Origin: Isoetes taiwanensis
Taxonomy: Eukaryota > Streptophyta > Lycopodiopsida > Isoetales > Isoetaceae
Reading direction: 5' to 3'
Length of the DNA stretch: 64,000 bases
NCBI GenBank assembly: GCA_021234155.1
Contig: JAJEKV010000006.1
Span: 1,984,001-2,048,000, forward strand
Shown: positions 1 to 12,257 of the stretch, in pieces
Numbering within the stretch: the stretch's first letter is position 1
Layout of the letters: every line of letters begins with the position of its first letter
The notes under the pieces: model-generated
What the model saw: the letters and a program-made list of their open reading frames with translations, nothing else
Databases searched by the model: none
What the model was told of the DNA's origin: nothing
Program-made: the position numbers and the translations under genes

Positions 1-129
1 TCAGTATTGTAGATCCGTTCATAACTAATACGCACCTGCAATGAACAGAAAGAAAATCATATCTGAATGATTCCATCTTAGACGCTGAACCTAGTAAAAG
101 AAATAGAAGCGAAAGAAATATAAGTAATC

Positions 130-594
130 CTAAACAAAAGCTCTACCTACAAGATAATCCACATGCATTACCGAAAATACATGAAGAAAGGCACGGCAGG
201 AGTTATGACAATTCCACAAAAAAAGGCTGCAGAAGTTTAGCACACCTGCAAAGGAATACAAAAGTAGGGCATATATATCTCTATTTCCTAAAGAGGGCAT
301 ATATATCTCTATTTCTCTGGACGAGAATGCCAGACGAATGGAACTCTTCAAAAGCAGACTACAATTCATGGCTTCTGTTAATTCCATGAACAAGCCTGAA
401 ATAGTTATGCCAAAATTACTAAATGAGACGTCTATAGGCACGTCTTTGTTAACTGGATTATCTGACTCATCCTTTCTCTCTGCTTCTATAACTTTCCTAG
501 ACCTTGATCTTGTCACTCTAGAGAACTTTGTAATAATCTTATTAACCTGCTTGTCGATATCATTGCCATCCTTGTCCATCCCTGCATCAACCAT
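130..594 (-). CDS. hypothetical ORF, 154 codons, doubtful
   Basis: An open frame beginning with ATG at 594. The N-terminal half is rich in charged residues (Lys, Arg, Asp); the C-terminal half is hydrophobic and partly built from a duplicated stretch at about 275-322 (GGGCATATATATCTCTATTT occurs twice). I recognise no domain. It could be an exon of a gene extending to the left of the window, or chance. No splice context supports either clearly. Confidence 0.2.
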   Translation of the reverse strand: MVDAGMDKDGNDIDKQVNKIITKFSRVTRSRSRKVIEAERKDESDNPVNKDVPIDVSFSNFGITISGLFMELTEAMNCSLLLKSSIRLAFSSREIEIYMPSLGNRDIYALLLYSFAGVLNFCSLFLWNCHNSCRAFLHVFSVMHVDYLVGRAFV

Positions 595-763
595 GTTAGA
601 GGAGGCCTTTTAGAGACTGTTGTAGAATTTGGAATTACAACTTATTTGGCAATATCATCAGCATTACTTGAATCTCCCTCGTAAGGGGATTTTTCCCTCG
701 TAAGGGAGTTTTTTAATCTGGGTAATTTGGGAGGCCGATTGGCCTCCGCGGACGATAAAAGAA

Positions 764-811
764 CCTCCCTCCCTCCCTCCCTCCCTCCCTCCCTCCCTTC
801 CTTCCTTCCTT
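764..811 (+). repeat. (CCCT)n / (CCTT)n microsatellite
   Basis: About eight uninterrupted CCCT units pass into CCTT units. Just upstream, about 678-715, a short CCCTCGTAAGGG-type motif occurs twice. This is simple sequence with no coding potential. Confidence 0.9.
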
Positions 812-1054
812 CAGTTCCATTTCCGCAGAGTAATCTCTATTGTTCTCCCATAGAACTTGTGGATTCAAGAATCTTCCCTCATTGAAATGTCTAGATCACT
901 CACTTATCGCATCTAGAATGCCTTGCATATGTTCCTTAAACCATTGTTATTTATTAAGGCCCTTTTTACATGACTATCTTATTTCTAGAAGTACCCAATA
1001 GGAGTATGCCACTTAAACAGAAAAAGGTGAAGTTGTTTTCACGCTATTACAAAA

Positions 1055-1500
1055 AAGACATGTCTCATTTAGGTTCAGATAGGTTCAGTTGCTACTTCTA
1101 AGAGAAATGGAGTCTTATTTTATCCCCCACATAAAATAAGACACCACTTATTGACCAATCATATTTAAAACTTTAAGATAATAGATAGTCTTATTTTGTA
1201 ATGGTTTTCACACTAGTATTTGTTAGTGTCTCATTTGTATAAGACTACACCCTGTAGTGTGAAAGCTACTTAGGCCCTTTTTCGACGACAGGGATGTCTT
1301 ATATTTATCAAGATATCATTGGGCCACATAAGCATATAAGACAGGCTGGTTTTTCCACTGCAACTTATAAGACATGTCTCATAGGCATTCTGTACAGGTT
1401 TGGAGTCTTATTTTCTTCCAGGGGAAACCCCTGCCATAAAATAAGACATCTAATCTATCCAATCAGAGTGCTTTCTTTTCCTAAAATTTAGGGTGTCGCA
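1055..1500. repeat. two palindrome-bearing MITE-like repeat units
   Basis: Two related units share GACATGTCTCAT followed by a hairpin. In the first, GTCTTATTTTAT (1112-1123) is a perfect inverted copy of ATAAAATAAGAC (1131-1142). In the second, the same outer arms (about 1405-1414 and 1436-1447) flank an inner CAGGGG/CCCCTG stem. Related motifs recur near 2285 and 2385. This is typical of small non-autonomous DNA elements, but I could not fix terminal repeats or a target duplication. Confidence 0.45.
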
Positions 1501-4190
1501 AACAAAGGCTGGAGAAGGCTGGAATAGAATCGTGAACATCGGAACTGCAATCACTGGACTTAGAGCATGTGATTGTATTGCAAATATAGAACGGAACGAG
1601 GGCTGCAGGTCGGATTTGGTGAGAAATTTGCAGGTGGGATTGCCACAGGTCAAATTATAGGTCGAAAATTATAGGTAGGATTGCCATTGGTGGAAAGTTG
1701 CGAAATTGTGTTGGCTCAATTTTGTTGCTGCATGTCGAAGGGAAGGTCCGGAGGATTTTTGTTAATCGATTTTGTTGCTGAATCGACAGGAAAGGTTTGA
1801 AGAATGTTTTGCATTGGGGTTTGAATCCATCCTCTTGATTGAAGCTGTTGTTCATATTTGTCTGTCCATTTGATGCAGAAAGCTCAGAATATGTGCCAGT
1901 GCAATTTCATCTCGGAGGCGCACTGAAATCTGTAAGTTTTGAAAACAATTGGCAAAGAAGTCGTGCGCTTTCCTTTTGAAGCCGAAGCTACCATTATTAT
2001 TAACAAATGGTTGCTTTGCTCTCAAGCAGATGAGATGCCTGGAAACCTAAGAAAATTCGTTTGATGCAAAAAGCTAAGAAACTTTGCCAGTTCAATCTTC
2101 ATCTATATACGGGTGTTTCATCAATGATTCTTCATCTGCAACAGCTCTCCAATTCATTCTCTGGTTCTGCGTGTTTCATCAATGATTCTTCATCAATCAC
2201 GGTTTTCTTTGGTTCTGCGACTTTAGTGAAATTGTGTCTGTAAAATGCAAGAAAACTGCGGAGTAGTGGAAAATCAAAATTTACGGGACATGTCTCATAT
2301 TATAAGTGACTTTTTATAATGAAGCTGTGGAAACGTAATTCTTCTAAGACATGGCACAACAATGACATGGCACCTGAAATGATGTCTTATCTCTAATAAA
2401 TAATTGTAATAAGGAAGGTAAGGGGTTTGGAAGGAGCTAGTTTCCTCTGGAAGTTTTGAATACGTGCGTGAAGGTTTCGCGACTTTTTGGAAGTTTCTAA
2501 TCTATCCTTTGGCATTATATATAAAGGGCTCTGAAGAAGTCGACATCGCTGAAGAAGCCGAGAAGAGGTTGCTGAAAAGAGAGCAAAACCAAATCTACTA
2601 GCGAAGTTTGTCTGATGTGGAAGGCATGCATGCGTCCAGGTTAGATTTGCAGGGCACACAAGCGCGAAAGAAAATGAGAGCAGAAGATGTTCCACAAAGG
2701 TATTAATGTCGCCTTACGATGTTTCACAAAGGTAAGAAATCAGGGTTCTTAGCTCCTATTTATCGTAGCTCTATTTAGCCTTAATTAAGATCATAGTTCC
2801 GACGTCACATGATAATTTGAGTTGGATGTGGCTTGATCCATTGTTTCTTTTCTATCAAGAATTCATTGGCAACAATCCTTTAAAAGCATCGGAATTATGT
2901 AGGCTTTTAGATTACATCTGTATTTTGCTTGGAAATTAGAAGAGGAAAGAGGGCAGAAAGCATAATCTGGCTGCATTTAGATTTTAGATGAATTAAGTTA
3001 ATCAAGAGATGGAGCATTTTTTGTGAGTTTCAGAAGCATCGTAAAGATAATTTGGTCAGATCCGTTAAAGAAGCCGAAACTTAATTTGAAGCAATGGATT
3101 ATTTTTTGCTTCATTCCCATTTGCAACAGTTAATTCAGCGAAGTGTCCCCGATGCAAGTCCATACCGGTGCCGATAGGCAGAAATTAAACTAGTGAACGA
3201 GTTCAGGATGAGGCAGTACATTGATTTGCTTTCTTTTCTTCTGTATGCATAGAAACAGAAATATTAATGCACCGTCTTGGTTGCTGTCAGAGGTGAAGGG
3301 TTTGAGATAGGGACAACATGACTCACACAATATAATACTTTGTTTGTACTTGAATTATGCACCGACTAGCTTAATCAAGGTGTTGCAAATCCTTTGATGC
3401 ACAATCTAGCTCCAGATTCCTTTATATTTTTGAAAAAAATCGATGAGATGATAGCTTTAGCAGCGAGCTCCCTGACTGAGTGTTTGAAGAGGCAGTGTCA
3501 AGATAAAAGCACAAATTCATCAATCCCCAAACGCATAGGATATAATCTTACTTCTAGCTACGTGGGCAATTCAAAAAAACTGACTTACTTCTCTCGATGT
3601 GGGCAATTCAAAAAAATTGGCCTGTCTCTTAAGAATTAATCCGAGTAGTAGGCCTTCTCTTAGCATTCTGTTTGAGGTTATGGCAATATAGCCAATACCA
3701 GGGTTCTAAGTGCAACACATAATTTTGTGAATTTGAGATGTCCACAATTTGTTGGCATATCACAAGTCTAAGACAGGTTAGTTGCAACCATAATAACAGA
3801 ACTAATATCGTAGGTCTCTCCCTTCAATTATATGCTATCATACTTTGCGAACATTGTAAATACTCATCTTGACATAATTGTCCACATCAACATTATTTGT
3901 TCCATTTTGTTGTTCCCTACTTTGTTTTTTATTCTTTATCATTGAATAAAAGCATCGTCCGACAAATGCAACATCACATCCTGTACAATCTATAAACCAG
4001 CGCAATTACTCGGGTAACCCATCACCTGTTGCTCAAGTGCAATTACTTGGGTAACCTGACACCTATTGCTCCAACGAACTTCGTGAATTGTAAAAAATGC
4101 ACTTGACACCAACCTTTAATAGGCACAGATTGAATATATATAATGAATAAGAAGAAGCAATCGACGGATTGTAAATTCTTATTGGACAAA
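1501..4190. other. non-genic stretch
   Basis: Short frames are present on both strands, but none has a recognisable domain, a run of compatible splice sites or a long coding span. Pieces of the GACATGTCTCAT repeat lie near 2285 and 2385. Nothing else stands out. The segment ends at ATATC (4191-4195), the left target duplication of the Gypsy derivative that follows. Confidence 0.5.
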
Positions 4191-4195
4191 ATATC

Positions 4196-6814
4196 TGTGA
4201 CGAGCCTGCCGAGTTGACCCTCCGGGCAACTCGGGATCTTGTCTGACTTACAACTAGATTTATGCACAGGTGAATTTAGGTGAAGAATCAAATCTTCCTT
4301 TGAAAATTAAATCCACAGTTTAGGCTCAACAAACAACCCTGGTTCATGCATTCAACATATTCACAAGCTTAATATATTCCAAGTTCTAACTGGACAAATC
4401 AATAGCGTAAATATTTACAACGTGTTATCAATATCCATGTACAACAACACTGAGCAAATCAACAGAAACTGCTAGCTCTAGAATTCAAGCACGATTCGAT
4501 GACATTGCCACCATCGCCTTGGCCGCCACCTATGTTTCACTGCGACATGCACTCTTTGGGGTTAGTCCTCGTGGACTAAGTGGGGATCCCAGAGGCCGCC
4601 GGGCAGATACATGGAAACACTCGGCATCTTGGATAACATACACATGAACAATTCCAAATATACAAGAGACTATGGTGCAGTGCTAGACAATGACAACAAA
4701 AGAAATATCATAAGAGTCAAGAGCAAAGAACACAAAGCCAAAGTACCAAAACAACATAACAAAGCTCCGGGACAATGGGAAGCTCAAATAAAACCTACAT
4801 GCAGCCCCGTTAGCGAGAAATGCCCGCCAGCTCACATTCCGAGCCCCGTTAGGCGGAGTTGGTGGGGTGAACCTCAGTACAAGATACCCTTCCCAGCCCC
4901 ACGCCCCGCGCCTGGAGGACCTCTTACCATGGAGTTCACAAGAGTTGACGTACAACCTCACCGGGAAGCTACGCCCGTGAGGAGGCCACGCCCGGTGTCA
5001 CAGAGCATAGATACAAAGAGCACAGATGACATGAGAATGCCGGAGCTACCCAGGCCACCGAACCTGGAAGTCCGACCCCGGAGGTTCCAAGTACATACAT
5101 AATATCAAGAACAACAGTGGAACAATTCAAAGACCATAACATGTGTGTTCATTAGAGAATTTACTATAAATGTGCCTAGATCATACTCTTAGCTTTGTCG
5201 AGGTTGCCCATACAACCTAACCATGCCAAGTAGCTAGATTCGGGTGATGAAAACCATAATGACAACTCAAATGTTGGTGTAGCGTGCTCAACCTGTGTAA
5301 GGCCGATGGGGACTCGCTTCACCATATTATTTACTTAAGTTCCCTTAGGTATGGTTTCAAGGTTTTAATATTTAAAATTCCACTTCATAGCTAATGAATT
5401 AATTGCGATTCAAACCGGGCCTCCAACTTACGCTTTTCCCGCTTAAAAATCCATGGGGTCCCTCGACCGAATCGCCTCGAACTTCCGTCACTGACTCCCG
5501 TGCAAGCCCCATCTCTAAGAGCCAAGAATATATTTTACTCCAATCATTAGATTTATTTACATGAAATTACAATCTTTCCTTAGTTAAATAGTTATCCAAG
5601 CAATACAATTCTTACATATTTTTCCATCCTTTGTGTTTTACCAATTCTCGTGCAACTTGTATGGGCTTTCTCTAGAGAGCAAATGCTAAATCCGAGCTCC
5701 TTGACACTTCCATGCTCCCCTTGAGACTACTTGTATGTTTATTTACCATAAGATCAACAATTTGTTAGCAACATTCCCAAATCACATTTAAGACAACCAC
5801 ACAAGACCATGACGTAAACAAAAACATGCAAGTTTGAGATCAGAATGCTTGGAAGACATCGATTTCCCAGAATCAAGCCTTTCAAGGCAAATCGATACTT
5901 TTACTTCCCAATTGGCTCTATAGAAGCGGTTTACTGCTCAGTGGCCCAATTCCTGCAGTTCTAGAAGCCCTTGTTTCCTTTTTGATTCATCAGGTCGTGG
6001 CAAATCGGCCCTTGTAAGGCCCAAACCGTCCTTTCCCGCCAATTTCGGATGATTTGCCGATGATTTCCAATCCAGCCGATGGCTCCAAATAAGACTACCG
6101 CAACAAGATCCTTGAGAAATCCAATAAGATCCTTTCGATTATTTAACTTGGCTCGCATGGTATTATGAACTTAGCCCCGCATGGTAGAATCATCTCTCAT
6201 CCAACCATTGTAGCAATTCTCGAACCTCCGGGCGGATTCTATCACGTAGCATCCAATTCCAATCTCCATAGTTTCGCTACAGGTAACTCTTAATCCAATC
6301 TTAACAAGGAAGGCATGGCAGTTTACCTCTGTATCTCCAGTTCACAAGCTTATTATCTCACCAAGCATAGACATCTCTAATCATGGCTACAACATATCTC
6401 CCTTTAAGGGCCATCACAAAACCCATCTGATTAGATCCAAGTCTGGCCCTTACCGCACTGCATAAAGACACGCATTGATGCATAGATATGCAACCTTCAA
6501 TTGAATCCTAAAAATTAGAATTCAAACCCCACCTGAATGAATAGATTGATGCCGTTCTATGCCAGCTCTTGCCTCCAGATAGCCTCCTCCGGCTCCTCTG
6601 CAACTCAAATCCCTTATGGAGCTCCTCTCTTGCAAAAACTCCTCACGTACCACCAACAAAAGCCCTCTTCTACAATTTTTCTTTTTTTATAGTTTGCTTA
6701 TGTGGATATTAGATATATGCCATGCATATATCCCAATGCATATATCCCAATCTATTAGACATATGCCTTATGTGCAATACCAATGCTGGAGTCTTAGGGC
6801 CTAGGATCGTTACA
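4196..6814 (-). repeat. 3' LTR of the gag-only Gypsy derivative
   Basis: About 2.6 kb, matching 8314-10958 nearly end to end. Plus-strand ends are TGTGACGAGC and CGTTACA. Short frames inside (for example 4611-5102) recur with different lengths in the other copy, so they are not real proteins. Confidence 0.88.
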
Positions 6815-6889
6815 ATCTCCCCTTCTAAAATTCAACCCATGTCCTCATGGGTCGATCCTAGGAGCTGTCATACTTACTGACAATTTGCA

Positions 6890-7940
6890 CTAGCAATCTA
6901 AAGCAAGATACACAACTGCTACGGACAATGAGACAAAAGCAAAACCATCATGCTTACCTGGAATCTGCACTACACAAGCTTCTTGCGCTCTATCACGTGG
7001 AGCTTCGGCGGCGTACACAACCATTTGGTGTTGCGGAAGATCCATCACTGCGGCAGCTCTAGCTTCACCACCCGGCTGCCTTCGCTCAATGATTCTATCG
7101 TCTGTACCCCATCTTTCATCAGGCTGGCGCTCCCTTTGATTCGAGCGAGGTTCTCCACGGCCTCTGCCTCTACCAGCATTTGGATATCGATTGGATCGTT
7201 CTGGTCCCATGGCACTTCTATCTAGCTGTTGTGAATCCATGGGCATTGAGGAGCTACGTCCCTCAATACTGCCAAATACTGGGCAATTGTTTCTTGTGTG
7301 GCCTGTTGCCCTACAACGGAAACAACGCCCCTCTTCAAAGCACAGCACGCCTTTTCCTCGTCGGTGGTAGTGGGGGTAACTTACTACCTTCAATCTGGCT
7401 ACTACTTGCCCGGTTCCTCATATTGTTGCTCTGAACCTCCACAGATTGGTTAGCAGATGGCTCCCCTCTAAATGATCGTCTTCGGCCATACGAGCTCTCA
7501 ACTGGCCAAGAGGAAGGTGCCTGTCTCTTCCTTTGGGTTTCTAATGTAGCTTTCTCTGCCAAATCTGTCTCTCGGCTTTTGGCAATCCGAACAACCTCCT
7601 CAAGGTCCTTATAAGCAACTCCTGACATCGTACTTTTGATATCCACATGAAGACCCTTCACAAATCTAGAACACAGCTTGACTTTATCCATAACAGGACA
7701 ATGAGGCTGCAACCTTCTAAACCTCTCATTATAATCTGCTATTGTGCCAGTCTGTACACAATCGAAGAACTCGTTCATCTTCTCAACCTTGTACCCTGGA
7801 GGTGTGAAATGACCCTCAAAAGCGGTCTTAAAATCAGCCCATGTAGCCTGTACTGGAGTCTTCCCCAGATCAATCAGGCATGTCTCCCACCAAACTCTTG
7901 CAAAGCCTCCTAACATTGCCTGAGCAAGCAAAGCCTTCAC
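6890..7940 (-). pseudogene. Gypsy gag remnant (capsid plus CCHC zinc knuckle)
   Basis: The upstream part (7940 to about 7340) matches a retrotransposon gag capsid domain, with motifs such as ARVWWETC, FEGHFTPPGYK and YNERFRRLQPHCP. The downstream part is in another frame and carries one zinc knuckle of CX2CX4HX4C form (CFRCRATGHTRNNC). A frameshift near 7340-7393 separates them. Coding similarity appears to extend upstream of 7940 without a clear start. In this family Gag packages the element RNA in virus-like particles. No pol follows. Confidence 0.8.
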
Positions 7941-8313
7941 GTAATCCCCGTGCTTTGATCGATCAAAATAAAACTCTACCCCTACCTGAGCCGGGCATCA
8001 AGATCATCCCCCTCGTTGTGTTCTCACCGTGAACACTTCTCTTTGGTGTCCTTTAACACCTTATCAATGGCTTTCAAGCCTCACTCTTCTCTCCTGCGAT
8101 GCACTCGGCTGCAAGGCTTCTTTGAATAGCTTGCGGGATACTAGTTACATCCGGAGCTCCATCGGCTCCATCTCCCCCGCACTACTAGCACCACCAAAGA
8201 TCCATGATCTCTTACTAGTCTGCACATAGACAATGGAAACATTAACAACCCGCTTCAAGAGCATGAACCATTCTCAACTCCCCACTAAGATCCAACACGC
8301 CTCGATACCAATC

Positions 8314-10958
8314 AGTGGCGAGCTCGCCGAAGTTGACCCTCCCGCAACTCGGGATCTTGTCGACTTACAACTAGATTTATGCACGTGTGAATTTAGGTGA
8401 AGAATCAAATCTTCCTTTGAAAATTAAATCCACGCTTTAGGCTCAACAAACAACCCTGGTTCATGCATTCAACATATTCACAAGCTTAATATATTCCAAG
8501 TTCTAACTGGACAAATCAATAGCGTAAATATTTACAACGTGTTATCAATATCCATGTACAACAACACTGAGCAAATCAACGTAAACCGCTAGCTCTAGAA
8601 TTCAAGCACGCATTCCTACCACATTGCCACCATCGCCTTTGGCCGCCACCTTGCGGGTTCACCGCACATGCACTCACGGGGTTAGTCCTCGTGACTAAGT
8701 GGGGATCCCGTAGAATGCCGCCGCATACATGGAAACACTCCTAAGATCTTGGATAACATACACATGAACAATTCCAAATATACAAGAGACTATGGTGCAA
8801 AGCTAGACAATGACAACAAAAAGAAATATCATAAGAGTCAAGAGCAAAGAACACAAAGCCAAAGTACCAAAACAACATAACAAAGCTCCGGACAATGGGA
8901 AGCTCACCAAACCCTACATGCAGCCCCGTTAGCAGAGAAATGCCCCCAAACTCACATTCCGAGCCCGCATATGAGTTGGTGGGGTGAACCTCAGAGCGCA
9001 AGATACCCTTCCCAGCCCCCGCGCCCCGCGCCTGGAGGACCTCTTACCATGGAGTTCACAAGAGTTGACGTACAACCTCACCGGGAAGCTACGCCCGTGA
9101 GGAGGCCACGCCCGGTGTCACAGAGCATAGATACAAAGAGCACAGATGACATGAGAATGCCGGAGCTACCCAGGCCACCAACAAACCGAAGTCCCACCCT
9201 GAGGTTCCAAGTACATACATAATATCAAGAACAACAGTGGAACAATTCAAAGACCATAACATGTGTGTTCATTAGAGAATTTACTATAAATGTGCCTAGA
9301 TCATACTCTTAGCTTTGTCGAGGTTGCCCATACAACCTAACCATGCCGAAGTAGCTAGATCGGTGATGAAAACCATAATGACAACTCAAATGTTGGTGTA
9401 GCGTGCTCAACCCCCCTGTAAGGCCGATGCAGGACTCGCTTCACCATATTATTTACTTAAGTTCCCTTAGGTATGGTTTCAAGGTTTTAATATTTAAAAT
9501 TCCACTTCATAGCTAATGAATTAATTATGATTCAAACCGGGCGCTCCAACTTACGCTTTTCCTGCTTAAAAATCCATGGGGTCCCCTGACCGCAACTGCC
9601 TGGAACTTCCGTCAAGCAGCTCCCAGGCAAGCCCCATCTCTAAGAGCCAAGAATATATTTTACTCCAATCATTAGATTTATTTACATGAAATTACAATCT
9701 TTCCTTAGTTAAATAGTTATCCAAGCAATACAATTCTTACATATTTTTCCATCCTTTGTGTTTTACCAATTCTCGTGCAACTTGTATGGGCTTTCTCTCT
9801 AGAGAGCAAATGCTAAATCCGAGCTCCTTGACACTTCCATGCTTCCCCTTGAGACTACTTGTATGTTTATTTACCATAAGATCAACAATTTGTTAGCAAC
9901 ATTTCCAAATCACATTTAAGACAACCACACAAGACCATGACAGAAACAAAAACATGCAAGTTAAGAGATCAGAATACTTCGAGAAGACATCGATTTCCGG
10001 GGAATCAAGCCTTTTCAAGGCAAATCGATACTTTTACTTCCCAATTCCGCTCTATAGAAGCGCCACTGCGATTTGGCCCAATTCCTAAGTAGTTCTAGAA
10101 GCCCTTGTTTCCTTTTGATTCATGTGTGTGTCGGGGCAAAATCGGCCCTTGTAAGGCCCAAATCCGTCCTTTCCGGCCAATTTCGGCATGATTTGCTGAT
10201 GATTTCCAATCCAGCCCGATGGCTCCAAATAAGACGGCTGCAACAAGATCCTTGAGAAATCCAATAAGATCCTTCTGATTACGAACTTGGCTCTGCATGG
10301 TATTATGAACTTAGCCCTGCATGGTAGAATCATCTCTCTGTCCAACTGCTGTAGCAATTCACGAACCTCCGGCGGATTCTATCACGTAGCATCCAATTCC
10401 AATCTCCATAGTTTCGCTCATGTGTAACTCTTAATCCAATCTTAACAAGGAAGGCATGGCGGTTTACCTCTCAGATCTCCAGTTCACAAGCTTATTATCT
10501 CACCAAGCATAGACATCTCTAATCATGGCTACAACATATCTCCCTTTAAGGGCCATCACAAAACCCATCTGATTAGATCCAAGTCTGGCCCTTACCAGAC
10601 CTGTACAAAGACACGTACAGATGCATAGCATATGCAACCTTCAATTGAATCCTCAAAATTAGAATTCAAACCCCACCTGAATGAATAGATTGATGCCGTT
10701 CTATGCCAGCTCTTGCCTCCAGATAGCCTCCTCCGGCTCCTCTGCAACTCAAATCCCTTATGGAGCTCCTCTCTTGCAAAAACTCCTCACGTACCACCAA
10801 CAAAAGCCCTCTTCTACAATTTTTCTTTTTTTATAGTTTGCTTATGTGGATATTAGATATATGCCATGCATATATCCCAATGCATATATCCCAATCTATT
10901 AGACATATGCCTTATGTGCAATACCAATGCTGGAGTCTTAGGGCCTAGGATCGTTACA
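8314..10958 (-). repeat. 5' LTR of the gag-only Gypsy derivative
   Basis: Second LTR copy of about 2.65 kb. It lies next to the primer-binding-like site on its inner side and to the target duplication ATATC (10959-10963) on its outer side. It should contain the element promoter for leftward transcription. Differences from the other LTR are clustered small substitutions and indels. Confidence 0.87.
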
Positions 10959-10963
10959 ATATC

Positions 10964-12257
10964 TAGCTCAAAATCATCTCAAATTATGATGAAATATGTA
11001 GATATGCCATCTTCTTATTGTCAATATTATACTCCATTCATCTTCAAAAATTGCAAATTAAAAATCACAAAGCATTTACAAAATGGAAATTAAAGGCACA
11101 AAGCAGCGTGACGACTGCTGAAACAAGACTGTTTTAGTCTCAATCTCGCTTCTGAACCAGTCTCTAAGTGCGTATTAGTAACTTCATTTCTAACACTTAC
11201 ATGAGTGGCCAGGTTAGGAGTACCAACGTTTTATTCTACTATTGAATGTGTAATTACAAAATCATCTTTCCAGTGGCCATCCATTTTCATGATGGAGCAA
11301 ATATGGCAGAAAGAAATTAGCGGATCATTGATCATTTAAACATATGATGCTTATGTTTTCATAACGTTATCCATGTCTTCTAAGTACTATTACGAAGGCT
11401 ACCCAGGGTCTAAGTCGTCTTGGTCATTGCAGCTGCTGAAACGCTTGTTTGAGGTGCCTTCTTCTTCTGCCTAGCCACATACAGCTGCTTAGTGGCTGTG
11501 TAGCCTACTGCTGCTGGCTCCAACGTTATAAGTTTTGCCAAGAGAACCATGGTCTCTGTAAAAACCTGTTCTGACAAGTTCCTCCTGATTGTGAATTTGA
11601 GTCACCAGCATAAGGACATGCTCAGTGGTGTGTGGTACGGGGATTCAGCGTATCGTATCGGTGGTCGGCACATGACATGTCCCGCAAGTGGAGAACCCAA
11701 CGATCACAACTTGGGGGTCCCTTCATACTGTAATGTGGACTAAAGGAGCCTATGTTAAGGAAAGATGATGGCAAAAGCATCCTCAGCAGAATCATCATCC
11801 TGCTGACCTATTGCAACCATTGGTTGCCAAAAAAGCCAAAGTCTCCTCCTCATCTCTAGATAATCTAGAATGCATGCCCAGAAGGTATTAACTTCTGACA
11901 GTCCTAATTGCAAGAAATCTTCTTCGCGTGTCGCTCTATCTGTGATAAATTCTCATTCTTATCTGGACACCAGGCCAAGGAAACAACAACGGTTTTGGAG
12001 AGGTTCATATTGTGCATCTAATATATTTCTATACATTGCCTCTAAATTCTGGTGCAACTGTAGTCCTTGGGTTGAGTGTGACTGTTGTTAGCATGTATTT
12101 TGATTGCAACCTCATCTGTGGCAACTGTGCCATTCAATCTCAACACTGCTAGACAACAAACGAAACAACAAATTCTGATGGGTTCTCTCAAATACTAGAC
12201 AACAAATGTGAGCATTTGTCATCAAATAGATTCAAGGCGACATTGTTGTTCCAAGCT
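10964..12257. other. non-genic spacer downstream of the PPR gene
   Basis: No frame here has a recognisable domain. It follows the right target duplication of the Gypsy derivative and runs to the 3' end of the minus-strand PPR gene, so its right part probably includes that gene's 3' untranslated region. Confidence 0.5.

Larger units (their letters stand above)
4196..10958 (-). mobile_element. gag-only Gypsy LTR retrotransposon derivative (TR-GAG type)
   Basis: Two long direct repeats (about 4196-6814 and 8314-10958) flank a 1.5-kb interior that holds only a gag remnant. The element is bounded by a perfect 5-bp target duplication, ATATC, at 4191-4195 and 10959-10963. Read on the minus strand, the LTR starts TGTAACGATCC. 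A purine-rich tract (AGAAGGGGAGAT) abuts the left LTR, and a primer-binding-like TTGGTATCGAGGCG lies just inside the right LTR, so transcription runs leftward. No protease, RT or integrase is present, so mobility would need proteins from a partner element. The LTRs differ mostly in small patches. Confidence 0.88.

Noticed and set aside
4611-5102. 163-codon ORF in the Gypsy derivative's left LTR
   Set aside because: The matching region of the other LTR (8971-9222) carries a shorter, differently framed version, as expected of non-coding LTR sequence.
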